A stretch of DNA of 64,000 nucleotides, taken from positions 112,845,044 to 112,909,043 of the forward strand of contig JASEVX010000003.1 in NCBI GenBank assembly GCA_031761405.1. The letters run 5' to 3'. Made by a program: the position numbers and the translations under genes. Below the pieces are notes generated by a model. It was not told the DNA's origin. It was given only the letters and a program-made list of their open reading frames with translations, and made no database searches. Shown piece by piece: positions 1-10,536 of this stretch (the stretch's first letter is position 1; each line of letters starts with the position of its first letter). Source of the DNA: Serripes groenlandicus. Its lineage: Eukaryota; Mollusca; Bivalvia; Cardiida; Cardiidae.

Positions 1-63
1 GCTTGATATGAGAAAGCTCATCTTTTGTCTCAATATTTTCTATTCTGAGAAATGTATCTATAC

Positions 64-226
64 TTATCCCTTTCCCACATATAGAAGCTTTCTAACGCCG
101 CTGCAGCAGATGACTTTTGAAAACATTGTGACAAAATGATTCCTACATATTTAGAGTTTTTCTGTTTTTGCTTAGTAGTTTTCAAACTCATCTGCTGCAG
201 ATTTGTTGTATGTGGGAAAGGGTTAA
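64..226 (+). mobile_element. TTAA MITE, internally deleted
   Basis: Left end TTAT-CCCTTTCCC, right end GGGAAAGGG-TTAA; 163 bp, both CTGCAGCAGA subterminal blocks kept, central hairpin lost. Here + means the end with a GACGC-type block is on the left. Confidence 0.75.
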
Positions 227-1214
227 GATAACAAACATATCAGGTGAACTGTTTATTTTTATATCACTTTTTAGTCTTTTTAAATTGAATACATCAAAAA
301 ATAAAGAAGTAAACAAATATATAGATAGATCTTCACTAAACGAAATACGATTTTTAAGACAGATAAAAAAAAAAAGTTAATGTTGTGGGAAAATTAAAAA
401 CTGCTCTTGATGAGCATTTTTAGTGTGACTGCTAATGAGACCGTGCAATGCTTTAGGGCTGTAACCTCTCTGTTGTTAGTTCATCCATCCGTCCGTCTGT
501 CTGTCTGTGAGTCATACTTTGACTTAATCTTTGATTTATCTGGCTTGGTTTATTTGTCAGTGTATAAATAAAAGAAGTGTAAGAAGATTAAACTGTACTC
601 GCAGGAATGGAAAAAAATCACATTCACCGAGTGAAACATTTCACAAAAGAGAGCTTTAATCACTTACTATTTCTCATAAAAAAGAATTCTCATGAACCTG
701 GTATTTTAATATCCAAGTTTGGAAATGAAAGCCTTTTCCCCGCACATTTTGACACATCTGCAGCACAAGGCATTTGTTGCAAAAGGACAAATTCCATGTT
801 TTAGTTAATACAGAATTTCCCTACTTTTCTTCCCTAAATGTATTTAAAGATTTGTTTTATATATGTGAAAAAGGGTTAAGATTGAAATTCACTTGAGTTT
901 ATGTTGGATAAAAATTCATGCTGGGTGTGAGATAAGTTTTAATGGTGGCTCAACAGGTTTTATACTCGTATGAGTTACATATCGAGGGAAGTTGAATTTT
1001 TGAAATATCTTTGTTAACCTGATACAGTATTTTGTAGAATTGAAATCATCAGAGGAAAAATAATGTAATATCAGGAATATTGGATGTATAATTTTTATAC
1101 ATATTATAAAACACGTTTTATTTATGTATACATTTACATTCATCTTGTAACACAATACAAAATAGAAATAGTCCCTGTAACAATTATCAGTTTTTAAGGA
1201 AATAACACTGTTAT

Positions 1215-1559
1215 CAGGAGCGTAGCTTGGCAATAATCAATGTGTAGGCCGTCTCGTGAGAAAATCACAATTGTGGACTCTGCGTAAAGTATCGACCCGG
1301 ATCAGCCTAAGCATGCCACACAGGCCTACCCGGATAGACACTTTTCGCCTCCAGTGGATTTTCTGTTTCAGGAATAACTACTCTATACATCTATCCCCCT
1401 AAGACGGAATGTGTCGGCCGGATCAGTCTGCGCGGACAGCGCAGGCTGATCTGGTCGATACATTACGCAGATGTCTATCGCCGAAGCTGCATTTTGGGGC
1501 ATTTTGAGAACAAATGTGTAGGCACGTGCCTACAGTGCCTAAAGGGAGCTACGCCCCTG
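1215..1559 (+). mobile_element. DNA element with CAGG-GCGTA inverted ends and 5-bp target duplication
   Basis: Ends CAGGAGCGTAGCT and AGCTACGCCCCTG are inverted repeats; GTTAT flanks both sides (1210-1214, 1560-1564). The interior includes a GC-richer GGCCGGATCAGTCTGCGCGG segment unlike the surroundings. No transposase. A second copy lies at 60500. Confidence 0.75.
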
Positions 1560-1960
1560 GTTATTAGAAATATACTAAGATATTGTAAGCGAAGAATGTA
1601 TCTTTTTACATAGGTGTTGATTTATCAGTCAAACTGGATCTAATTTGCCATCTTTGCATCAGAGTAATCATATACAATGTCACAATAGTTTTCTACTGAA
1701 GATCTTATAAAATGCATCTGCAAGTGGGAAAGGGCTTTATGTGGGCAATTTCTCCTTTTACCACAATGTTTTCAACTCTATTCCATAATAATACTTTAAC
1801 ATAGCTTTTTTCCATATTTTCAATAGCTTTGAGAAGATTTCTTCAGTCTGCTGCAGATTTCATAAGCCAAATTTTGACTTGTGCCCGAGTGCCTGCCTAA
1901 GATTAGTTTGAATATAAACAATTTGATAGAAATTGCCAGTAGATTCTAAGCCTCTGAAGG

Positions 1961-2181
1961 AATCCACCGTGGCCAAGTGGTTAGTGTCAGGAATTCGGAA
2001 CCAGACATCCCCAGTTCAATCCCCAGTTGCAGCACTGTAATCATGGTGGAGGGTCCTTGGGCAAGGCACATTTCCTAGTCTAGTACTGGTTTGTTTACCC
2101 AGGATAAATAAGTGAGCTGTCGCTGTGATATAACTGAAATAATGTTAAAAACGGCGTAAAAACCCAACAATATAAAATGAA
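1961..2181 (+). mobile_element. tRNA-derived SINE with 12-bp target duplication
   Basis: tRNA-like head with A-box-like TGGCCAAGTGGTTAG and B-box-like AGTTCAATCCCC, then a body ending in GATATAACTGAAATAATG. AGCCTCTGAAGG flanks it on both sides (1949-1960, 2182-2193), as expected for LINE-mediated insertion. Confidence 0.85.
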
Positions 2182-2486
2182 AGCCTCTGAAGGTCAGTTT
2201 TCATGTGCCATGTAAAGAAATGGATTTGTAGAGACAACCTCTTATGTTTAGAATCAGTGACCCTTAAAACAGATATCTGAATCCTATAAGTAATTCAGCA
2301 CCTTTAAGGTTGAGTCATTTAACCCTTTCCCTGAAGCAGAAAGATATCTTTGGACACCTTTGCAGCATGAGACTTAAAAAACATTGTGGAAAATGGAGAA
2401 CTTGCATTGCAGGTTTTTAAACAAATATCAATGCGCCTCTGTACAGTTCATGGTGTGTGGTTTCAAATTCTGGAACTTCTCTTTCT

Positions 2487-2710
2487 TTAATCCTTTCACA
2501 CATGCAACACCTCTGCAGCAGACGACTTTGACTACGCAAAAACATGGAAAATCCCCATAAATGAAGATATGATTACCGAAAAAAGCTGAAAACATTGTGG
2601 CACAAGGAGAAATTGCTTGTTTTGAGCAATTTCTTCTTTTGTCAGCATGTTTTCCAAAAGCCGTCTGCTGCAGAGGCATCAGAATGCGTATGTTTGAGGG
2701 AAAAGGTTAA
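2487..2710 (-). mobile_element. TTAA MITE, parent of a local palindrome
   Basis: TTAA-TCCTTTC left and GGGAAAAGG-TTAA right, with GCTTGTTTTGAGC hairpin core. Its right 72 bp are repeated directly and then inverted immediately downstream. Confidence 0.8.
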
Positions 2711-2872
2711 TTGTCAGCATGTTTTCCAAAAGCCGTCTGCTGCAGAGGCATCAGAATGCGTATGTTTGAGGGAAAAGGTTAATTAACCTTTTCCCTCAAA
2801 CATACGCATTCTGATGCCTCTGCAGCAGACGGCTTTTGGAAAACATGCTGACAAAAGAAGAAATTGCTCAAA
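2639..2872. repeat. 72-bp unit repeated twice directly and once inverted
   Basis: 2639-2710 and 2711-2782 are identical by eye; 2783-2854 is their reverse complement, meeting at TTAATTAA, with similarity continuing to 2872. The units are MITE 3' ends. It is either a rearrangement at the shared TTAA or an assembly artefact. Confidence 0.9.
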
Positions 2873-4395
2873 ACTCTTGCACTTAAACTTAAAACAGAAA
2901 GATAAACAATAAATGGGATAATCAGCTTCATTTGATTTAATATATTAAATATGTCACTCCAATAGGGCATTATCAAAACATCCCATTCTTGATTTATATT
3001 AAATATATGTTTCTCCAATAGGGCATTATCAAAACATGCCATTTTTGTGATACATATTTTATATCACTGGAATTTAGTTAATTATCATCATTCTGTTAAA
3101 CGCACATTAATTTCATGTTAATTTAAATAATACTGTCACTTCAGAAAGTGCTTCTAGTCTAAGTCTTATATGATTTACAAATCTTTCGCTGTGATTAACA
3201 CATCTTCTCAAGTGTCGGGAGTCTTTTGTTTTAATAAGCAATCTGAAACCGAATTGTATCTCTATTGCATAAATGCAGAGAAATAATTGACCATCAGTTC
3301 AGCATCTTTTTTTTTTATCTTAATGTTTTCATTACCTACATTACTTGTATAAGAAAGGATAATCTGAAAATAACATATACAGAAAGACATTTTATCATTG
3401 TGACTGTGTGTATCTTATCGTATTTTATACATCAAAGTGCTGCATGAGAACAGTTGGAGTTCCGATGATGGAAATATACTTATCTTACTGCCATATCACC
3501 CAATTTCCTGCTGAAATCTTGAATGCCATTTCACAGGAAAATGTATCATTGGATTAAAGGCCCTTTGCTCCTTGTGAAATCTTGTATAAAAGTTAAACCA
3601 ACACTTATATTATCTTGGTGAAATCTTGTTTGCCAAAGCAAATGAATATGTTACCGAGACAGCAGATTTATCTTTATATTTGAACTACGACATTGGAAAC
3701 TAGACCTTTGGATATTTTCCTTTTGTGTAGTTGAAGATCAGCCCGCATATTTCACAGTATTATTAGTGTTAGGAATATCTGCTAAAATGATCGAGAATGT
3801 CCCTTTCCAGTATATAGGCACATTTGAAGCCTCTGCAGCAGACGACTTTTGAAATTATTGTGACAAGAGGAGAAATGACTCCACTTTTTGCCAAGTGTTC
3901 TGCTGCAGATTTGTTGTATGTTGCATTGACTGAATGCCAAACAAAACTATTGTTGAACATGATAAGCTCAGGCTGATCTAGATTACACTAGCCTTTCTAT
4001 GCTGCTCTTTCGTATGATCTGATCAGATTCTTAAAATAGTTCTTCAGGAACATTTTTGATACTGCTTGGTGGGATATTAGTAAATAGTGTTTGAGAAATT
4101 ATTGTTCTTAAGCAATGTTATTGAAAGTAGATTAGAGGCGTTTTTAGATCCCTATCCCTGGATTTAGGGCTCATAAATTCGAGCCACGTCTGGCAATGTG
4201 GGTTCTTATGGACTCTCCGGAACAGGGTCACATATCTAGGTTAATTGGCGTCAAAGTTAGAGGGTCTACAGTTCTAGGGTTGTTTGTGTGTTAAGAAACC
4301 CATCTAGGACTAAATCACATGTAGATGGACAGTGAAGGCGTTGCTGAGTCTTGGAATGCACAGGCTCGCCTGAGTGTTCACTTTATGCGCATGCA

Positions 4396-4625
4396 TTAAC
4401 CCTTTCCCACGTACAACAAATCTGCAGCAGACGACTTCGAAAACAGAGTGACAAAAACCTGAAAAATCACCATAAAAGATAGCTTTATTGTTAAATAAAG
4501 ATAAAAAACATTGTGGCCAAAGGAGAAATTGCTCATCATGAGCAATTTCCCCTTTGGGCGCAATGTTTTCAAAAGTCGTCTGCTGCTATTGCGTCGAAAT
4601 GCGTATGCAGTTGGGAAATGGTTAA
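4396..4625 (-). mobile_element. TTAA MITE
   Basis: 230 bp, TTAA on both sides, ACAACAAATCTGCAGCAG left subterminal block, hairpin core GCTCATCATGAGC. Close relative of the copy at 38733 (shared AAAAGATAGCTT segment). Confidence 0.85.
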
Positions 4626-4824
4626 GACCCCAAATCGCTAGACACTGCTCATTTCATGAAGGTAAAGGGTTTGAATTATAAAAAAAGGAACCTCATGCTG
4701 CTGATGTAGGCCTGTAAGTAATTATATCCCAACCTTGTTGGAGCTTGTGAAAGATTGGAGGCAAATGTGATATGCTGTATCACTTCTTCAATTTTCTCGA
4801 CTTGGGTCCGGTCTCCATGTCGGT

Positions 4825-5043
4825 TTAACCATTTCCTATATACAACAAATCTGCGGTAGACAACTTTGAAAATATCTAGGTATATGAATATGGAAAATGT
4901 CTGTATACGAAATAATAATATGAAAACATTGTGGCAAATGGAGAACTTGCTCATTGTGATCAATTTCTCCATTTGCCACAATGTTTTTAAAAGTTGTCTG
5001 CAGTAGATGAGTCATACGTTGTATGCTAGTGGGAAAGGTTTGA
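4825..5043 (-). mobile_element. TTAA MITE, diverged
   Basis: Left TTAA-CCATTTCC, right GGGAAAGG-TTTG; inverted arms of the central hairpin (ATTGTGGCAAATGGAGAA and its complement) are well kept. Confidence 0.75.
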
Positions 5044-5055
5044 GTATCCTGTAAG

Positions 5056-5281
5056 ATAACCCTTTCCCTCATATAGACGTTTTCTGATGCCTCTGCAGCA
5101 GACGGCTTTTTGAAAGCATAGTGACAAAAGAAGAAATTGCTCGTTTTTTCTCCTTTTGCCACAATGTTTTCCACTTTTAGTCATTATAGGTTATCCATTC
5201 AATTATAGAGATTTTCTATGTTTTGACAAAATATGTTCAAAGTCGTCTGCTGCAGAATTGTTGTATGAGGGAAAGGGTTAA
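5056..5281 (+). mobile_element. TTAA MITE, young type
   Basis: 226 bp; CTCATATAGACG left block, GAATTGTTGTATGAGGG right block. The second arm of the hairpin is partly deleted (GCTCG then T-run). Confidence 0.85.
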
Positions 5282-5645
5282 CTGCTAGTTTTATGTTTAG
5301 AAAAAGTCACAAGACAGTCAACAGAATGCACTTCTGCCAGACTTGATTTGAATTAGACACCATTTACCAAAAATTATATTTTTGATGTTGTCCGCTTATA
5401 AATGATTTGAGGCAAAAGCATCTTAAATCAAAGGAAATTGAAAGTATATTACTTTGGTATAGAGTAGAAATCATACTCCTTTTCACACAATAATTTCATA
5501 AGTCTTCAGCTACATGGGCTTCAATTGTCATCTGTAACAGGTGGAGGATCCAATAATTAAAATGATTTTAGCCCCCCTTTACTACTTGTAGGCACATTTT
5601 GTTTAAACTGTTGAAAACATTGTGGCAAAAGGAGGAATGACTCAT

Positions 5646-5875
5646 TTAACCCTTTCCCTCATATAGACACCTTCTGACGCCTCTGCAGCAGACAGCTTTT
5701 TGAATACATAGTGACAAAAGAAGAAATTGCTCAAAACGAGCAATTTCTCCTTTTGATACAATTTTTTCTACTTTTAGTCATAGGTTATCCATTCAATTAT
5801 AAAGATTTTCTATTTTTTGACAAAATATGTTCAAAGTCGTCTGCTGCTGAAATGTCGTATGCGGGAAAGGGTTAA
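5646..5875 (+). mobile_element. TTAA MITE, young type
   Basis: 230 bp, perfect TTAA on both sides, hairpin core GCTCAAAACGAGC. Confidence 0.88.
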
Positions 5876-6322
5876 GATTATTACCACTCTAACCCACAGT
5901 GTTGTCAATTCTATCTGATAATTAATTCTTTCATTTATAAAGATTTTCCTTAATTTTCCTCAAATGTTTTCAAAGTCGTCTGTTGCAGATTTGTTGTATC
6001 AGAGGGAACAGGATTGATGTACATCATATCTATAGGTCAAAGTTAAACTGTCTGAAATCTTGCCATTTCTATTGTCATTGAAAAATGTATTTTTTTTTAT
6101 TGCTATTAAGGCAGCATAAAGATGTTTAGAAAGTATGTACTTTGTCAGTCATGTTTTGATTTATCGTGACATGTGAAATTTAGTTGATCCTTCTCTGTAT
6201 ACGTATATACAGTTATTATTATTACATTGTAAAATGTCCTACGAAAATAATGTAACAAAAGGAGCCATTGCACACAATGAGCATTAGATTATTTTTCTAG
6301 TCATACTGTCATGATATATATA

Positions 6323-6507
6323 TTAACCATTTCCCAAAAAGACAAATTTTTGGTGTATCTCCAGTGGAGGACAGTTGAAAACATTTTCACCACAAATTGA
6401 GGAATTGAATAATATAACTTTCATTTATTCGTTTATAGAGATTTTCTTAGATTTTTACCTACATGTTTTCAACAGTCACCTGCTTTGACAGTTTGTATGG
6501 GTGTTAA
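6323..6507 (+). mobile_element. TTAA MITE, old, sharing its TTAA with the next copy
   Basis: TTAA-CCATTTCCC left; right end degraded, running directly into the TTAA of the next element. Confidence 0.6.
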
Positions 6508-6734
6508 CCCTTTCCCACATACAACAAATTACTTGATAAACATCTAGGCAACAATATGGTAAGACTCAATAAATAATACTTTTGAAATCACTGTGGCAAA
6601 AGGAGAAATTGCTCATAATGAGCAATTTATCCATTTGCCACACTGATTTCAACTTATGGAGATTTTCTGTATTTCTTCCTTGATTCCTTGACAGTTGTCT
6701 GTTTCAGGTTTTGCTATATGTGGGAAAGGATTAA
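6504..6734 (-). mobile_element. TTAA MITE
   Basis: 231 bp, TTAA-CCCTTTCCC to GGGAAAGGA-TTAA, hairpin core GCTCATAATGAGC. Both TTAA sites are shared with neighbouring copies. Confidence 0.8.
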
Positions 6735-6956
6735 CCATTTCTCACATACAACAAATCTCCTTTGAAATAATTTTGGCCAAAAATATTGAAAAAAACCCAC
6801 ATTTTATTAATTTTATTAATGAATGTGTAATTATTGAATAGACTTGAAAACATTGTGGGTAAAAGGAAAAAGTCCTTTATGAGCACTTGCTCCATTTACC
6901 ACATTTGGGTTTCAATAGTTGGCTGTAGTTGCGTTAAAATGTGGAAAAAGGATTAA
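6731..6956 (-). mobile_element. TTAA MITE, diverged
   Basis: Begins at the preceding copy's right TTAA (TTAA-CCATTTCTC) and ends GGAAAAAGGA-TTAA; the central inverted arms are weak. Confidence 0.7.
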
Positions 6957-7406
6957 AAGACATCTGCTTTGTAACAAATATCAAAGAAAAAAAGCATTTA
7001 ATTATATCACCAGGTAAATATGAAGTACAAATTACACATAGAGTTGAAATTGTTGTGGAAAAAGGGGCAAATTATGAGTAATTTCTCTTTTCCCACAATG
7101 TTTTAATATTTAGTTTCTGTTAAGGAGGTATCAAAATTTTCCTGTATCATGAGGGTTAAATACTTCCTTTATCCATATTTTTTCTAGGAATTCAACTTTG
7201 ACATGTCTGCAATAGGTAGGTTGTGAAATATTTTGGCAATTAGGTATAGCTGCTAATTTGAAACAATTTCTGAATAATTTCTAGATATTCTCCAATGTTT
7301 TCTAAACCGTGTTTTAAATGTTTACATTTTTCATTAATTTCCCTTGATGTTTTCAATTTGGAGATGTTAAACAGATTTTATAAGTAGTTATTCTTTTCTC
7401 TTCCAG

Positions 7407-7673
7407 ATGAAGTATCAAGTCGTTGGCGACCTTCATCCCACAGTTCTCGTACAACATCACACAGTTCCCATGCAGATGAAGAACCGTCCTCAAGTAAAAC
7501 CCGAGATGCATCTGTAGAAACCGTCGACAGAGGTGTTGGCCCTACCCCAGCCCCTCAACAACTACATGTAGACCCACGGGCTTTCCCCCATCCATACTAC
7601 GGCTTTCCAACCACCTTCATAGATCCAAGAAATGGGTTAGAGCAAGTCAGTCCATATTCTGCTAATCCATATG
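7407..7673 (+). CDS. Gli: Gli exon 1 of the window (N-terminal region)
   Basis: The exon is preceded by a good pyrimidine tract and CAG and followed by GTGAGG. It is 267 nt, enters in phase 1 and leaves in phase 1. It begins with a Ser/Thr-rich stretch (WRPSSHSSRTTSHSS) and ends with FPTTFIDPRNGLEQVSPY. The DPRNG core matches the conserved FAMDPRNG segment near the N terminus of vertebrate GLI2/3, which fixes the frame. An earlier exon must supply the first nucleotide of its first codon; none was recognised in 1-7406. Confidence 0.93.
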
Positions 7674-7732
7674 GTGAGGAGTGATACAACTTATAATTTG
7701 CTTCATTCTTTTTTTGTTACTTTGATATGGAG

Positions 7733-7966
7733 TTAACCCTTTCCCTCATACGACAATTCTGCAGCAGACGACTTTGAACATATTTTGTCAAAAATAGAAT
7801 ATCTCTATAATTGAATGGAAAACCTATGACTAAATATTGGAAAACATTGTGTTAAAAGGAGAAATTGCTCATTTTGAGCAATTTCTTCTTTTGTCATTAT
7901 GTTTTCAAAAATCTGTCTGCTTGCTGCAGAGGTGTCAGAAAGTGTCTATATGAGGGAAAGGGTTAA
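7733..7966 (-). mobile_element. TTAA MITE, young type, 59 nt after exon 1
   Basis: 234 bp, CATACGACAATTCTGCAG left block, hairpin GCTCATTTTGAGC, TCTATATGAGGGAAAGGG right end. Confidence 0.88.
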
Positions 7967-8569
7967 AGCTTCCAACATACAAAAATCTGTAGCAAAAACC
8001 TGTCTACTGCAGAATCGTCTGCATGTGGGATAGGGTTAAACACTGTTGTTAGCACAGAAGAGAACTAAGATGTATTTCATGACTTTCAAGATTTGTAAAT
8101 AAGCTATGCAGAAGTTAATGCCCCAGATGTAAGAAGTGCATTCTTTTGAGTTTGAGAATTTCTGTCAGCAACCTTGACAGAGGTGACAGATAGGGATTAC
8201 TACTCTGTTGTCCGGCCATCACACTTTCACTTATTGACCAATCAGAGGATGGGATACATGTTCCCTCAAATACTCTTGCTTGAATTGGCTTTTATTTTCA
8301 ATTGGTCAAACAACCTACTGTTTGTTCTTACTGCCCATAACAATTCTTTACATGTAAGTTCAAAGTTTGAAGATAACTTCCAAATGCTTAACATTGCTGT
8401 ATGAGAAGAAAATGTTGTTGTGACAAGAGGGTGTGACTCACATAGATGACTAAAGTGGCTCTGCGACAGAGCATCTTATTTGTTTAAAAGGTGTTTAACA
8501 CCCCATTTCAACAGTATTGAAGTTACATCACAGATTTTCCTTGGTAATTTTCTTATACCACCTATCTTA

Positions 8570-8660
8570 TTTATCCTGTCACTGATGGGATTAAAACCTT
8601 GGTTTCAGGCTCTGAGGCCAATGCTCTACCCTACACTAAGGAGACGGGTCATACAGCCCA
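8570..8660 (-). mobile_element. tRNA-like SINE head, minus strand
   Basis: In reverse complement it reads a TAGAGCATTGGCCTC A-box region and a GGTTTTAATCCC B-box-like motif, resembling the head at 13225. Tail and duplications not defined. Confidence 0.45.
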
Positions 8661-8874
8661 TAGGAAAAAAATTGGTAATTGTGTTGTAGAAACCTGTTAT
8701 TTTTCACAAACATTGGCCCAGAAACAACTTAGACAATATGATATCAAGTAAATGGTCCAAATTTATGAAAGTTCTCCTTTCCATAAGAAGTGTTTTTTGT
8801 CTGAGGCCTCACATGGCATCTGTATCATGTCAGGTTTGCAAAGAAAAATAAGTGTAAATGTTTGTATATTACAG

Positions 8875-9007
8875 CAGGGCTCACAGGACTGCCCTACTAC
8901 TCTGTGCCTTACCATATCAATCCACCATTACCGCTAAACACGAGTACCCTAGAGGGCAGGTATAACTGGCCCCCACATCCATCTACCTTCCATCATCCCA
9001 TGCCGGG
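8875..9007 (+). CDS. Gli: Gli exon 2 (N-terminal linker)
   Basis: The acceptor is TATTACAG and the donor GTAAGT; phase in 1, out 2; 133 nt. It encodes a Pro/Tyr/His-rich segment including LPYYSVPYHINPP and LEGRYNWPPHPSTFHHP. The EGRY element resembles HHEGRYHYDP in vertebrate GLI proteins. Phases on both sides agree with exons 1 and 3. Confidence 0.93.
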
Positions 9008-9750
9008 GTAAGTACCAACCAGATTGTCTTCATTCAACACTTTCCAACATATAGCAAACCTGCAGCAGACGACTTCGAAAACATCTCAACAATAATATTG
9101 AAAATCTCCATAAATGAAGACATACTTATTGAATAGTGTTGAATACATAGTGTCAAAAGGAAAAATTGCACATTTGAGCAATTTTCCTTTTGTCACAAAG
9201 TCTATAAAAGGCGTCTGCTTCAGAGGCATCAGAAAGCGTCTATATGTTGGAAAGGGTTAAGTTAGTGGTAATTCTTTACCAGAGATACAACAAATCAGCT
9301 GCTGACCACTTTGAAAAGATCTGGGCAAAAAAGATGGAATAATAAATTAAAGTATAATAATTGTGCAATTTTTCCTTTAGCCACACAATGGAAAATTACC
9401 CTGATTGCTTCAACTTTTGTCAATGGCTTCAAAAACTGTTCACTGCGCAGAGATTCAAACTTTGGACCACAATATTTAGAGTGCTCATTATTTCTGACTT
9501 TGCTTCTTTTCTTGACTAAAATATATTATCAATATCAATTCTCAGAAGAACAATATCCAAAGAACCTTCACTGGTATGGTGAAAATATCACTTTCAAAGC
9601 TTGAAAAGATGATTGCTGAAGAAAGAAAAGCCTTTTTAAGATGATATTGTTTTTAAAATGGCTTTAAAAGATGATGTTTTTGTTTTAAAATGGCTTACAA
9701 AGATTACAAAGCTATCATGTAATCATTTTAGTTAATCAATTTTTTTTCAG
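9008..9750 (+). other. Gli intron 2
   Basis: A TTAA-type MITE starts 25 nt after the donor (9033-9260). A further weakly related stretch runs to about 9440. The rest is AT-rich with no recognised feature. Confidence 0.85.
9033..9260 (-). mobile_element. TTAA MITE, 25 nt after exon 2
   Basis: Left end TTCAACACTTTCC, right GGAAAGGG-TTAA, hairpin core ATTGCACATTTGAGCAAT with one unpaired position, AGAAAGCGTCTATATG block near the right end. Confidence 0.8.
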
Positions 9751-9923
9751 GTTACCTGGGAGCCCATCCCATTCCGATGTATCGTCATTGTACGGGTTGC
9801 GGAGCCCGATGGCGCCTGGTGAGTCAGTGACAGCCCTTGCATCAAGAATACACTTGGAACAATTAAGACAGAACTATCTGAGCCCAGTGTCGGGAAGGAG
9901 ATTCAGTCCTGGCTCCCTACCTG
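9751..9923 (+). CDS. Gli: Gli exon 3 (N-terminal region)
   Basis: A long T-rich tract ending TTTCAG precedes the exon and GTAAGT follows; 173 nt, phase in 2, out 1. It encodes SHSDVSSLYGLRSP, then ASRIHLEQLRQNYLSP and RRFSPGSLPG. The IHLEQLR...RFSP block lines up with the IHMEYLH...RFSSP block that precedes the RKR motif in vertebrate GLI3, so order and frame are secure. Confidence 0.94.
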
Positions 9924-10216
9924 GTAAGTGTACATCAAACGAAAACCAATCACATGGCATTTGTGAAGAGTGTAGATCTAGACAACACTTCGTGGCTGCA
10001 GTCTGATTCTGATGTGCACTTTTTGCTAATAAGTCAATGAAGCATTCTAGAAGCCTTTGACTAACATTGTACATTTAGATAACTTGTCTTCAATTTGTTA
10101 TTTTTGTAGTGAAAGAATTTAGAATGGTTGCTTGAAAAGTGGAATTTACTTACTATGATAGCTTTTAATGTTTTCAACAAATGTCTGCAACACATATATC
10201 GAATTGCATCTGCTTT

Positions 10217-10340
10217 TAGCCTTTCCCACATACAGACTCTTTCTGACGCATCTGCATCAGACAACTTTTGAAAACCCTGTGACAAAGGGAAAAGTTGCTC
10301 AGAACGAGCAATTTCACCTTTTGTCCCAGTGTTTTAACTT
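10217..10340 (+). mobile_element. TTAA MITE, left half only
   Basis: TTAG-CCTTTCCC end, GACGC and CTGCATCAGAC blocks and the complete hairpin (GCTCAGAACGAGC); the right half is missing. Confidence 0.7.
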
Positions 10341-10470
10341 TATATATGGGCCACTCCATGAGAAAACCAGTGATAGTGACAGCATTTTCGATTTTGGAAT
10401 TTTTACATGTTCATATAGTCCAACCTGTCTAGTTTTATTTGATATATATGTGGACTTTGTATGACAAATA

Positions 10471-10536
10471 TTGACGCCGTAATGGACGTCAATAATAGAC
10501 GTGTGTTACTAATTGGTGAAATGACGTCAACGTCAT
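10471..10536. promoter_or_regulatory. Cluster of CRE-like sites in repeat-poor intron 3
   Basis: A perfect CREB/ATF palindrome TGACGTCA at 10522-10529, directly followed by ACGTCA, with GGACGTCA at 10484-10491, GACGCC and GACGTG nearby and an inverted CCAAT (ATTGG). Seen in sequence; regulatory function is inference. Confidence 0.3.

Larger units (their letters stand above)
1..7406. other. Sequence upstream of exon 1 (intron or 5' region), repeat-rich
   Basis: No coding exon was recognised. It holds the 5-bp-TSD element at 1215, a SINE at 1961, the palindrome at 2639-2872 and a dozen TTAA MITEs. Degraded MITE pieces lie at 1720-1865, 2319-2420, 3799-3922, 5611-5645, 5880-6010 and 7040-7120. 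A short GTCC/GTCT microsatellite is at 486-510. In 2880-3760 and 4000-4390 I see nothing beyond plain AT-rich sequence. Confidence 0.8.
7674..8874 (+). other. Gli intron 1
   Basis: Contains a full TTAA MITE 59 nt after the donor, a broken MITE end at 7967-8039 and a minus-strand tRNA-like SINE head around 8570-8650. Nothing else was identified. Confidence 0.85.

Noticed and set aside
2595..2786. Open frames ending KPSAAEASE...LREKVN, here and in many other places
   Set aside because: They are translations of the TTAA MITE right end in one frame, recurring wherever the element occurs.
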